Assembly: GCA_026645775.1 (NCBI GenBank)
Contig: JAPKMS010000229.1
Coordinates: forward strand, 1-33,992
Reading direction: 5' to 3'
DNA from: Anaerolineae bacterium
Lineage (GTDB): Bacteria; Chloroflexota; Anaerolineae; CG2-30-64-16
Length of the DNA stretch: 33,992 nt
Shown here: positions 24,600 to 31,905 of the stretch, in pieces
Numbering within the stretch: the stretch's first letter is position 1
Layout of the letters: each line of letters starts with the position of its first letter
The notes under the pieces: model-generated
What the model saw: only the letters and a program-made list of their open reading frames with translations
The model's database searches: none
Told to the model about the DNA's origin: nothing
Program-made: the position numbers and the translations under genes

Positions 24600-25379
24600 T
24601 CAGCCGTCCAGGTCATCGGGGCCGTGTGGTTTTTCTTTGCACCCCAGGGGTTGTTTCTTCGGCAGGCCACGCCCGCGCGGATAGCCGTCGGGCGTTTGGG
24701 CCACTTTATCGATCACCACGAGGACGCGCGTCTCGGCCAGGCCAGGCACTTCCACTGGGATCAGCTTGGTGATCTGGCCGCCCAGCATCCGAATGGCCGG
24801 CTCGGCTGCCAATGCCTCTTCGTGCGCGGCCGAGCCTTTGTAGGCCACCACCCGCCCCCCGCGTTTTGTCAACGGCAACAGGTACTCCACCAGGGTCGGC
24901 AGCGCGGCGACGGCGCGCGCCAGCACCAGATCATACGTGGCACGATGCGCCTCTTTCAAGGCCAGCTCCTCAGCTCGTCCGTGGAAGAATTGGAGGTCGG
25001 TCAGGTTGAGGCGGGCCGCGACGTGCTCCATGAAACGGACCTTTTTGACGGTGGACTCGATGAGCGAAAGGCGCAGCCGCGGCCAGACGATCCGCAACGC
25101 CATGCCCGGCAACCCCGCGCCCGCGCCCACATCCACGGCCCGCACCGATCGGCCCAGCAGCGTCGCCAGCGGGACGCCCTCCAACGCGGCCAGGGCCGGC
25201 AGGAGTGCCAGTGAGTCCAGATAGTGGCGAATCTCCACCTGCTCGCGATCGATGATGGCGGTCAGGTTGAACTGCGCGTTCCAATCCAGCAGCTCATCGG
25301 TGTAGGTCTCGAAGGCTGTGACTTGGGCCGGGCTCAAGTTGATCCCGATCTGGGTTGCGCCGGTGGTGAGTCGTTGCAT
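24600..25379 (-). CDS. rsmG: 16S rRNA (guanine-527-N7)-methyltransferase RsmG (GidB)
   Basis: 259 residues. RsmG methylates N7 of G527 in 16S rRNA using S-adenosylmethionine. Seen: LTTGATQIGINLSPAQVTAFETY, LLDWNAQFNLTAI, HYLDSLALLP, the SAM site VDVGAGAGLPGMALRI, LIESTVKKVRFMEHV, ARAVAALPTLVEYLLPL and the C-terminal YPRGRGLPKKQPL. The ATG at 25379 begins the family N-terminus. No Shine-Dalgarno sequence precedes it; instead TGGTATAAT (an extended -10) ends 7 nt before the ATG, so the mRNA is probably leaderless. A longer in-frame start at 25430 would overlap the upstream gene. It is convergent with recF. Confidence 0.95.
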   Translation of the reverse strand: MQRLTTGATQIGINLSPAQVTAFETYTDELLDWNAQFNLTAIIDREQVEIRHYLDSLALLPALAALEGVPLATLLGRSVRAVDVGAGAGLPGMALRIVWPRLRLSLIESTVKKVRFMEHVAARLNLTDLQFFHGRAEELALKEAHRATYDLVLARAVAALPTLVEYLLPLTKRGGRVVAYKGSAAHEEALAAEPAIRMLGGQITKLIPVEVPGLAETRVLVVIDKVAQTPDGYPRGRGLPKKQPLGCKEKPHGPDDLDG

Positions 25380-25386
25380 GGGGAGA

Positions 25387-25395
25387 ATTATACCA
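25387..25395 (-). promoter_or_regulatory. Extended -10 promoter producing a leaderless rsmG mRNA
   Basis: TGGTATAAT on the minus strand, with TATAAT at 25392-25387. Seven nucleotides separate its end from the A of the rsmG ATG, so transcription should start at or within a base or so of the start codon. No clear -35 is present, as is common with extended -10 promoters. Confidence 0.65.
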
Positions 25396-25401
25396 TATCC
25401 T

Positions 25402-26862
25402 TCAGTCTTCGAGTTGGACGTGATCGGCATCGGCGTCGACCGCCACGCTACAGCCCTGAGCGGCCTGTGCGACAGATGTCGGCGCCCCGATGACCGCCGG
25501 GATCCCCAAGGCGCGGGCCGCGATCAGGCCCGGCGACCAGGCATCGGCCGCGGCCGTGGTCAGCGCGCCCGCGCTGAGCCAGAAGGGCGCGCACCCCGCA
25601 TCAGCGATCTCGCCCAGCCAGATGGCGCCCTGGGGCGGGAGCTGGTCGCCTGGCGCGGCCAGATAGGCCGGGCCCTGAGCCTGTCCCGGGCTGCCGGAGC
25701 GGGGGGCAGCGCCTGAGTCGGGGAGCGTGCGCGTGGCTGCTTGGGCCTGGCGGCGGGCCACCACAGCCTCCCGCACTTCATCGCCCCGTCCGGGGTGCCA
25801 TTCGCCCGTTGCAACCTGCTTCAACTCCTCCAGCTCCAGGTAGAGCACATCAGCGGACTGGGCGATCAGCGTCGCTGCGACAGCCTCTGACGCGATCGCC
25901 TGGACCCAACACTGTGCGGCCGCGATGACCATCACGAATGCATCCCAGGCGCGGTCGGCGGCCCGGCACAGGTCGCGGGCGTGAGCCAACAACGGTTCGA
26001 TCTGCCGGCTCTTGCCGCTATCCAGTTGGCCGAAGATCCATGCCTCGGCAGCCTGGCACTGCACACGCGCACTGTCGGGGTTGCGCAGGGGGCGGCGATC
26101 GGCCAGTCCTGCCAGCAGGGCCGGTGAGTCCAGCCAGCGCAGCGCATCCGGGCGCATCTCGTTGGGGCCGCGATGCCCGAAGCGCGCCAACGTATCCATC
26201 TGAGTGGCGCTGTCGCGGGCGGCAATGGCGACGGCGTAGGCGGCCTCAACGCTGGGCAGGCCCTCCAACCCGGCGTAGAGCGTCCAGATTACGCTGGTCG
26301 GATAGGGAGACAGCCAATCTGCCAGTCGGCCGGCGACCTGGGCGTGTGCCGCTGCCACCCCCGCCCGCAAGGTGAAGTAGGCTTGCAGGGTGTTCTGCGC
26401 CTGTGGCTCCAGCTCCTCCATCACCTGCAGGAGATCGGCCTGGGCCCACCGCAGCCCGCGCACCCAAGCCAGCCATTTGGCGGTGCGGGTTTGCAGCCCC
26501 GCGACACCTTCCTGCGTGGCCGCGATACGGGCCTGCGCGCGCCGGATCACGCCCCCGGCCTGCCAGCGCGCCATCAGCCCCTGCGACAGCTCGGCAGGCG
26601 GGGCGATGAGCCAGGCTGCGCCGTGCAATGCCCGCGCGGCCGAGGTCAGCGCGGCTGCGTCGACGTAGACGCGGCCATCATCCGCACGGCGCCACAGCGG
26701 CGCGTCTGCCGGCGCGGGCGCGCCCAGGTCTGCCCATGTGCGGCGCAGGGCGGTTTCTGCCGGGGCGCGCAGGGCGGTCCAAGCGAAGGGGGTGGTTGTG
26801 CCGGGGAACAGATCGGCGGCCAGCTCTCTGCTCCAGGCGCCGGTGTCAGTTTGGCTGGTCAA
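25402..26862 (-). CDS. PEP-utilising-enzyme-like protein lacking ATP-grasp domain and phospho-histidine
   Basis: 486 residues. By eye it follows the part of PEP synthase and rifampin phosphotransferase that comes after the ATP-grasp domain. Seen: LAADLFPGTTTPFAW (family: FPGxxTPLxW), FGHRGPNEMRPDALRW at about 230, DVLYLELEELKQVATG, and a swivelling-domain end WSPGLIAARALGIPAVIGAP. In active enzymes the last motif reads SHGAIVARE with a catalytic His; here Pro444 takes that place. The phosphotransfer chemistry is therefore almost certainly lost. The N-terminal nucleotide-binding domain is missing, not merely elsewhere in the window. The TTG start overlaps the TetR stop as TTGA, with AGGAG upstream. 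It may be a small-molecule-binding relic; the function is unknown. Confidence 0.7.
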   Translation of the reverse strand: MTSQTDTGAWSRELAADLFPGTTTPFAWTALRAPAETALRRTWADLGAPAPADAPLWRRADDGRVYVDAAALTSAARALHGAAWLIAPPAELSQGLMARWQAGGVIRRAQARIAATQEGVAGLQTRTAKWLAWVRGLRWAQADLLQVMEELEPQAQNTLQAYFTLRAGVAAAHAQVAGRLADWLSPYPTSVIWTLYAGLEGLPSVEAAYAVAIAARDSATQMDTLARFGHRGPNEMRPDALRWLDSPALLAGLADRRPLRNPDSARVQCQAAEAWIFGQLDSGKSRQIEPLLAHARDLCRAADRAWDAFVMVIAAAQCWVQAIASEAVAATLIAQSADVLYLELEELKQVATGEWHPGRGDEVREAVVARRQAQAATRTLPDSGAAPRSGSPGQAQGPAYLAAPGDQLPPQGAIWLGEIADAGCAPFWLSAGALTTAAADAWSPGLIAARALGIPAVIGAPTSVAQAAQGCSVAVDADADHVQLED

Positions 26863-27476
26863 GAGGCATCTCCTTGTTCGCGGGCCGCGATACCCATCAT
26901 CAGCAAATCCACGATACCCGTCAAGCGTTCGGCCAGCGGGTAATCCGCAGCGGATTCACACCAATAAACAAGCTGTTGCAGATAGAGCGCGTCCAACATC
27001 GCCGTCAAGACGTCGGGATCGAGCCGCGGGTCGATTTCGGCCAGGTGTTGTGCCCGGCGGATCAAGAGCGACACGGTTGGGCGGATGCTGAATCCGCCCG
27101 CATCCCCGGTCAGTAGCTCGGGCACGGTCAGGCCTTTACTGAAAATCAAGCCGACCAGCGCGCGGTCGCGCTCCATGCTGGCCGCAAGCGCGGCCATGAA
27201 GCGCTTGAGGTTGCCGACGGCCGCGGCGCTGCTGCCGGCCAGGCTGGCAGCCCCCAGCCGCCCGATCTCGCGTGCGCCCATGAAGCGCAGGACCGAGTCT
27301 TTGGTGGGGAAGTAGTTGAAGAACGTGCCTTTGGCCAGCCCTGCGCGCCGGGTGATCTGGTCCACCGTTGTGCGCTCATAGCCCTGTTCGCGGAACAGGC
27401 TGAGCGCCGCTTCGTAAAGGCGATCCCGCCGTTCGAGCTTGCCCGTTTCCCGCCGGCCGCCGGCTGGTTGCATCAT
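26859..27476 (-). CDS. TetR/AcrR-family transcriptional regulator
   Basis: 205 residues. The N-terminal helix-turn-helix at about 18-62 reads RLYEAALSLFREQGYERTTV followed by DQITRRAGLAKGTFFNYFPTKDS, as in TetR repressors. The C-terminal ~130 residues form a helical ligand-binding domain with no recognised specificity. Two ATGs stand in tandem at 27476 and 27473; AAGGA lies about 9 nt before the first. The stop codon overlaps the TTG start of the PEP-like gene by 4 nt, so the two are translationally coupled and the regulator probably controls this pair. Members of this layout often bind hydrophobic ligands, but that is not shown here. Confidence 0.92.
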   Translation of the reverse strand: MMQPAGGRRETGKLERRDRLYEAALSLFREQGYERTTVDQITRRAGLAKGTFFNYFPTKDSVLRFMGAREIGRLGAASLAGSSAAAVGNLKRFMAALAASMERDRALVGLIFSKGLTVPELLTGDAGGFSIRPTVSLLIRRAQHLAEIDPRLDPDVLTAMLDALYLQQLVYWCESAADYPLAERLTGIVDLLMMGIAAREQGDAS

Positions 27477-27578
27477 GGTTAGCTTCCTTCACCGTCAGAA
27501 TGACCCAAGTCAACTTCTCTATTGTACACGTAGGCACGGAGGGGGCCAAATGACCGGGAGCGCGCCCGCGCGCGGCGC

Positions 27579-27614
27579 AAAAAAGAGGATCGGGGCCTGC
27601 CCCCCGATCCTCTT
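27579..27614 (-). terminator. Rho-independent terminator of sodA
   Basis: On the minus strand a 13-bp perfect stem (27614-27602 with 27595-27583) closes a 6-nt loop and runs into six U residues (27584-27579). It lies 27 nt after the sodA stop. Confidence 0.93.
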
Positions 27615-27641
27615 GAGAATGCTGATGTCTGCCCGCTGGGC

Positions 27642-28253
27642 TTAGCCGAGTGCAGCGGTGAAGTTCTTAGCCACGGCGGCCCAGTTGACGACGTGGAAGA
27701 AGTTGGCCACGTAGTCAGCCCGGCGGTTCTGATACTTCAGATAGTACGCATGCTCCCAGACATCCAGGCCCAAGATCGGCTTATCACCGGCGGTCAGCGG
27801 GCTGTCCTGATTGGCTGTGCTGTAGACATCCAGGCGGCCATCGGGTTTCACAACGAGCCAGGCCCAGCCGCTGCCGAAGCGGCCCATGCCCGCGGCGCTC
27901 AGCTTTTCCTTGAAGGCGTCGAAGCTGCCGAAGGCCGCATCGATGGCCGCCGCCAACTTGCCGCTCGGCGCGCCCCCGGCATTGGGGCCCAGAACGGCCC
28001 AGAACAGGTTGTGATTAACGTAGCCGCCGCCGTTGTTCCGCACTGCGGTGCGGATACTTTCCGGCAGATGGTCCAGTTGGGTCAGCAGCTCCTCAGCCGG
28101 TAGATTCTCGAAATCAGTGCCCGCAACCGCCTTATTCAAGTTGGTGGTGTAAGCGGCGTGATGTTTGTCGTGGTGGATCTGCATCGTTTGGGTATCGATG
28201 TAGGGTTCCAGAGCGCTATAGTCATAGGGCAGGGGCGCCAGTTCGTAAGCCAT
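27642..28253 (-). CDS. sodA: Superoxide dismutase, manganese-type
   Basis: 203 residues. Converts superoxide to oxygen and hydrogen peroxide in the cytoplasm. Metal ligands are His27 ([11 protein letters not shown]), His81 (NHNLFW), Asp164 and His168 (DVWEHAYY). Manganese-type markers are Gly77 and Gln149 in STANQDSPL; iron enzymes carry their glutamine at the earlier position. GSGWAWLV is also typical. The ATG at 28253 has GGAGG 6 nt upstream, and a longer in-frame start at 28355 lies in the promoter region. Its leader carries a 9-bp inverted repeat (28268-28276 with 28318-28326). Its presence shows the organism meets oxygen despite its PFOR and radical SAM enzymes. Confidence 0.96.
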   Translation of the reverse strand: MAYELAPLPYDYSALEPYIDTQTMQIHHDKHHAAYTTNLNKAVAGTDFENLPAEELLTQLDHLPESIRTAVRNNGGGYVNHNLFWAVLGPNAGGAPSGKLAAAIDAAFGSFDAFKEKLSAAGMGRFGSGWAWLVVKPDGRLDVYSTANQDSPLTAGDKPILGLDVWEHAYYLKYQNRRADYVANFFHVVNWAAVAKNFTAALG

Positions 28254-28267
28254 GATTTCCTCCGCTA

Positions 28268-28326
28268 CAGTGTGGTTTATCAGCTCACTACATGTAAGTG
28301 ATTTGTATGAAGAGTGTACCACACTG
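28268..28326 (-). promoter_or_regulatory. Inverted repeats in the sodA upstream region
   Basis: CAGTGTGGT (28268-28276) pairs with ACCACACTG (28318-28326). Between them lies a smaller imperfect dyad, TCACTACATGTAAGTGA (28285-28301). Minus-strand TACACT within the right arm could be a -10 with a poor -35. The arrangement suggests an operator or leader stem for sodA; no known regulator motif was recognised. Confidence 0.4.
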
Positions 28327-28357
28327 AGCGCCCCTGTCGGTAAGTAAACACCCAAGT

Positions 28358-29047
28358 TTATTGATTGGCAATCCCATTGGTTGCGGGCCGTGCAAACAAG
28401 GCAGCCAGGTCATCGACGGCATCCGGGCCCGCGATCGCCAGCACTTCGTCATCCGCCTCGAACACGGTGACGCCGCGTGGGACGATGACGGCGCCGTTGC
28501 GGATGATCGCCGCGATAACGCACTGCTCGGGCAGATTCAGGTCCTTGATGGCCAGGCCGATGGCTTTGGCGCCCCGGGGAATCTTCTCTTCGACGAGCGA
28601 ATACTGGCCCCGGCGCAACTTGAGCAGGGTCATCATGTCGCCCAGCGAAATTTCTTCTTCGATCAGGCCAGACATGATGGAGGCCTGGTTGACCGAGACA
28701 TCCACGTGGAACTTCTGGTCGAACAGCCATGCGGTGCGCGGGTTATTGACCCGAGCGACGGTGCGCGAAACGTTGTAGTGGGCGCGGGCCAGAAAACACA
28801 ACGCCAGATTATCGGCGTCGCTGGTCGTGACGGCGGCCAGGGCATGGGCCTCGCGGATGCCGGCTTGTTCCAGCACGGCGGGATCGGTCGCGTTGCCTTC
28901 ATAAATGGATTCTGTCGGCAGCTCGTGGTGAAGGCGCGCCAGGAGCTCGCGCCGGTGCTCGATCACGTGAATCTGGTGGTTTTGGGCCAACAAGGTAGCC
29001 GCCAGTTGGGTGCCGGTGCGACCGCCGCCCGCGATGATGACAAACAT
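28358..29047 (-). CDS. TrkA-type RCK protein, second of a pair
   Basis: About 229 residues. Cytoplasmic RCK (regulator of K+ conductance) subunit: Rossmann NAD/nucleotide site [23 protein letters not shown] (acidic end of strand 2), [15 protein letters not shown], then a TrkA-C-type domain from about 140 ([21 protein letters not shown]). The ATG at 29047 gives AGGAGG the best spacing (7 nt). The ATG at 29053, overlapping the upstream stop as ATGA, is the alternative and adds two residues. It follows a second RCK gene and a KimA-like K+ importer on the same strand, so it probably regulates K+ transport. E. coli TrkA carries two such halves in one chain; here they are separate. Confidence 0.9.
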   Translation of the reverse strand: MFVIIAGGGRTGTQLAATLLAQNHQIHVIEHRRELLARLHHELPTESIYEGNATDPAVLEQAGIREAHALAAVTTSDADNLALCFLARAHYNVSRTVARVNNPRTAWLFDQKFHVDVSVNQASIMSGLIEEEISLGDMMTLLKLRRGQYSLVEEKIPRGAKAIGLAIKDLNLPEQCVIAAIIRNGAVIVPRGVTVFEADDEVLAIAGPDAVDDLAALFARPATNGIANQ

Positions 29048-29049
29048 GA

Positions 29050-29709
29050 TCATGCCTCCTTGGCTTGGCCGAGTTTATGGCGCAGCGTTTCGATGCCCTC
29101 GAAGGTCGCGCTGAAGTTCAGGACGTCACAGGCTTCGAGGATCGTATCCCCGGCGGGCAACGTGGCTTTGCCCGCGCGCGTCAGGGCGATCGGCAGGCAG
29201 CCGCCATGCGCCACCATCTCCGACAGGCGGCGTCCTTGCCACGCCGCGGGGATCTGAATTTCGTAGATTTCCACTTCGCCGTTGCCGGCCGAAAAGACGG
29301 TGCGCAGCGTCGTGTCGGCCAACAGCTCTTCGATGCGCTGGGCGCCCCAACTGCTGGGCGCCACCGCCTGGATGCCGAAGGCGTCGTAGAGCGACATCCG
29401 GCGGGGCTCATAATTGCGGGCCACCACATTTTTGACGTGATAGACAGTCAGGGCAACATGAGCGATCACCACGTTGAGCGTGTCCGAGCTGGTGACCGCG
29501 GCCAGGCCATCCGTCGTCTCGATGCCGGCGCGGCGCAACATGTCCTGGGCTAACACATCGCCTTCCAGGATGCGGCCTCGGAAGCTGGGTTCGAGGTTGT
29601 CGAAGGCCGAGGCCACGATATCGATCACCGTGACCTGGTGGCCCTGTTGGAACAGCCGGTTGGCTAACTCTGCGCCGACCCGACCACACCCCACAACAAG
29701 AGTCTTCAT
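29050..29709 (-). CDS. TrkA-type RCK protein, first of a pair
   Basis: 219 residues. The N-terminal Rossmann domain has LVVGCGRVGAELANRL (GxGxxG), VTVIDIV and LEGDVLAQDMLRRAG; a TrkA-C-type domain follows from about 135 (EVEIYEIQIPAAWQGRRLSEM). The family binds NAD(H), ATP or c-di-AMP and gates or regulates K+ transporters from the cytoplasm. The ATG at 29709 has GGAG 6 nt upstream and lies 11 nt after the KimA-like stop, so the three genes form a probable operon. The end overlaps the next RCK start region. No TrkH or KtrB channel is seen, so KimA is the likely partner, or a channel encoded elsewhere. Confidence 0.9.
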   Translation of the reverse strand: MKTLVVGCGRVGAELANRLFQQGHQVTVIDIVASAFDNLEPSFRGRILEGDVLAQDMLRRAGIETTDGLAAVTSSDTLNVVIAHVALTVYHVKNVVARNYEPRRMSLYDAFGIQAVAPSSWGAQRIEELLADTTLRTVFSAGNGEVEIYEIQIPAAWQGRRLSEMVAHGGCLPIALTRAGKATLPAGDTILEACDVLNFSATFEGIETLRHKLGQAKEA

Positions 29710-29720
29710 GCTTATCTCCG

Positions 29721-31673
29721 CTATTTCACTTGATAGGGCACATTGGTGATCATGATGCCCGGTTTGAAGAGCAGCGCCAGCCGCAGCCAGGTGGCCGTCT
29801 GGGCGTGTAACAGGTTATGCCACCAGTATTTCGGTACGAATTGGGGCACGACGATGGTGATAACCTCGTTGGGCTGGCGCTGGGCGATGATTTGCTCGAT
29901 GTAGCTGAGCAACGGCTCCAGCAGCAGCCGATAGGGCGAATCCAGCACTTGCAGCCGCACACCGCCGCCCCACATATCCCATTTCCGTTGGACCTTTTCG
30001 GTCTCCTCCGGGTCCAGCGAGATGTAGACCGCCGTCACATCAGCCGAGAGGACTTGGGCATAGGCCAGCGCGGCCAGCGAGCCGCGATGTACGCCGCTGA
30101 TCGGCAAGATCACGCGGTGGCGGAGCTTGCGCGGTGGTTCGCCGAACTGTTCCAACGATAGGTTGAGCGCCAGGTTTTTGTAGTGCCGACGAATACCGCT
30201 GAGGCCCAGGACAATCAGCGGAACCAGGATCAGAACAATCCAAGCGCCATCCCGGAATTTGGTGGTGGCGAAGACGAGCGCGATCACGGCCGTCAAGATG
30301 GCGCCAAAGCCGTTGATGAGCATCTTGAACTGCCAGCTGGACTCGAAGCGTAAGGTTGAGCCGCGCTCTTTGACCTCTTGGCCGGGTTCCAGGTGGCCGA
30401 TTTTCCACCAGCGTCGGGCCATGCCAGACTGCGAAAGCGTGAAAGAGAGGAACACGCCGATGGCATACAGCGGGATCAACGCGGTCACGCTGGCCTTGAA
30501 GACGATGACGAGCAGCGAGGCGATGAGCGCCAACGCGGCGATGCCTCGGGAGAAGACGAGCCGGCTGCCGCGATAGGCGAGCTGGCGCGGCAAGAAGCCG
30601 TCATTGGCCAGCAGCGCGCTGAGGCGCGGGAAGTCGGCGAACGAGGTATTTGCGGCCATGATCAGGATCAGCGTGGTCGCCGAGATCACGGCCAGGTAGA
30701 GCACGTTGCGGCCATCGTAGAGGGTGCGCGCCAACTGCGAGATCACCGTCTCCGCCTCAGAGGGGACTGCGCCGATCTTGACCGCCAGGAAAGTGATGCC
30801 CAGCAGCAGGCTGCCCAGGATGCTGGACATCCAAATCAGCGTGATGCCGGCATTGCGGCTGCGAGGCACGCGAAAAGCCGGGATGCCGTTGGAGATGGCC
30901 TCAACGCCGGTGAGTGCGGTCGTGCCACTGGAGAATGCGCGCAGGATCAGGAACAGCGAGAGGGCCTGCGCACCATGCAACATCTCCATGGGAGGCGGAT
31001 CAGACACCAGCCCCAGGCTGCCGGATAAATAACGTACCAGGCCCACGATCACGGTGATGAACATCATGGCGATGAAGAAGTAGGTCGGAATGGCGAAGAT
31101 CATGCCCGACTCTTTGACGCCACGCAGGTTGATCAGCATGACGAACGCAACCAGGACTACGGCGATCTCCACCCGCCAAGGGAAGAGCGCGGGAAATGCG
31201 GACGTGATTTGTGCGACGCCGGAGGAGATGGAGACGGCGACCGTCAGAATGTAATCGGTGAGCAGGGCCGCGCCTGCAGTTTGTGCAGGCAACTCGCCCA
31301 GGTTATCGCGCGCGACGATGTAGGCGCCACCCCCGCTCGGATAGGCATGGATGGTTTGCTCGTAGGAGATTGTCAGGATCACCAGCAGGATAGCGATGGC
31401 GAACGCCAGGGGCAGGGCGTTCACGAATGCGGCTGCGCCGGCGGCGGCCAGCACAACCAGCATTTCTTGGGTGGCGTACGCCACGGAAGACATCGCATCC
31501 GACGAGAAGACCGCCAGGCCGATGGCCTTGCCGATGGCCTGGTGGGGCGCATCTGCAGTGGCCAGGGGGCGGCCGATGAGCCAGGTGCGCAGCGAGCGGC
31601 CGGGCTGATAATCAGCGGTGCGGTGCAAGACGTCAGCGCCCTGTTTGAGTTCAGGTGGTTTCATGGGCTCCAT
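29721..31673 (-). CDS. kimA: KimA-like potassium importer (APC/KUP superfamily)
   Basis: 650 residues. About twelve hydrophobic segments between residues 50 and 500, then a cytosolic USP-like domain (HRVILPISGVHRGSLAALAYAQVL and VITIVVPQFVP). In B. subtilis KimA, a high-affinity K+ importer inhibited by c-di-AMP, residues I recall as important are D36, Y43, D117, Y118 and S125. Here D59 and Y66 (FSSDAMSSVAY), and D140, Y141 and S148 (LLTDYILTVAVS), keep exactly the same spacings. Two RCK genes follow directly, supporting K+ as substrate. The ATG at 31673 has no good ribosome-binding site; an in-frame ATG at 31664 is an alternative. A near-identical paralogue lies divergently at 31906. Confidence 0.85.
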   Translation of the reverse strand: MEPMKPPELKQGADVLHRTADYQPGRSLRTWLIGRPLATADAPHQAIGKAIGLAVFSSDAMSSVAYATQEMLVVLAAAGAAAFVNALPLAFAIAILLVILTISYEQTIHAYPSGGGAYIVARDNLGELPAQTAGAALLTDYILTVAVSISSGVAQITSAFPALFPWRVEIAVVLVAFVMLINLRGVKESGMIFAIPTYFFIAMMFITVIVGLVRYLSGSLGLVSDPPPMEMLHGAQALSLFLILRAFSSGTTALTGVEAISNGIPAFRVPRSRNAGITLIWMSSILGSLLLGITFLAVKIGAVPSEAETVISQLARTLYDGRNVLYLAVISATTLILIMAANTSFADFPRLSALLANDGFLPRQLAYRGSRLVFSRGIAALALIASLLVIVFKASVTALIPLYAIGVFLSFTLSQSGMARRWWKIGHLEPGQEVKERGSTLRFESSWQFKMLINGFGAILTAVIALVFATTKFRDGAWIVLILVPLIVLGLSGIRRHYKNLALNLSLEQFGEPPRKLRHRVILPISGVHRGSLAALAYAQVLSADVTAVYISLDPEETEKVQRKWDMWGGGVRLQVLDSPYRLLLEPLLSYIEQIIAQRQPNEVITIVVPQFVPKYWWHNLLHAQTATWLRLALLFKPGIMITNVPYQVK

Positions 31674-31728
31674 TAAGGTTTTCTGCGTGAAGTGTTTATG
31701 ATCGGAGTTTCAATCCGACGGCATCAAT

Positions 31729-31762
31729 AAAAAAAGGGACACAGACACAATGGTCTGCCCCC
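31729..31762 (-). terminator. Terminator-like hairpin in the leader of the first kimA gene
   Basis: On the minus strand GGGGCAGAC pairs with GTCTG and a displaced CCC (stem arms 31757-31753 and 31746-31742 plus the outer G-C pairs), followed by seven U (31735-31729). It lies about 45 nt after the predicted transcript start and 55 nt before the kimA ATG, where a terminator makes sense only as a regulated attenuator. Confidence 0.5.
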
Positions 31763-31787
31763 CCTGGCATCAACAAAGATGCTGCCG

Positions 31788-31816
31788 ATCATACTCCTGT
31801 TTACGCGGGGCGTCAA
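31788..31816 (-). promoter_or_regulatory. Promoter of the kimA-RCK operon
   Basis: On the minus strand TTGACG (31816-31811), a 17-nt spacer and TATGAT (31793-31788). The start is predicted near 31781, giving a leader of about 108 nt with several stems. Confidence 0.75.
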
Positions 31817-31845
31817 ATGTATCCGTTTCTGCCATTCAAGCCACT

Positions 31846-31873
31846 TTGAGATCACATCGGCTTAGGCTATAAT
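31846..31873 (+). promoter_or_regulatory. Promoter of the second kimA-like gene
   Basis: TTGAGA (31846-31851), a 16-nt spacer and TATAAT (31868-31873). The start is near 31880, leaving about 25 nt of leader, so this paralogue lacks the long structured leader of its partner. Confidence 0.72.
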
Positions 31874-31905
31874 GGAACCACCACCTCAATATCAGGATCA
31901 ATAGC

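Noticed and set aside
25402-26862. Active rifampin phosphotransferase or PEP synthase
   Set aside because: The nucleotide-binding domain is absent and the phospho-histidine position is proline.
31674-31781. c-di-AMP (ydaO) riboswitch before kimA
   Set aside because: The leader of about 108 nt is too short and the conserved core segments I remember are not visible; it is reported only as an attenuator-like leader.
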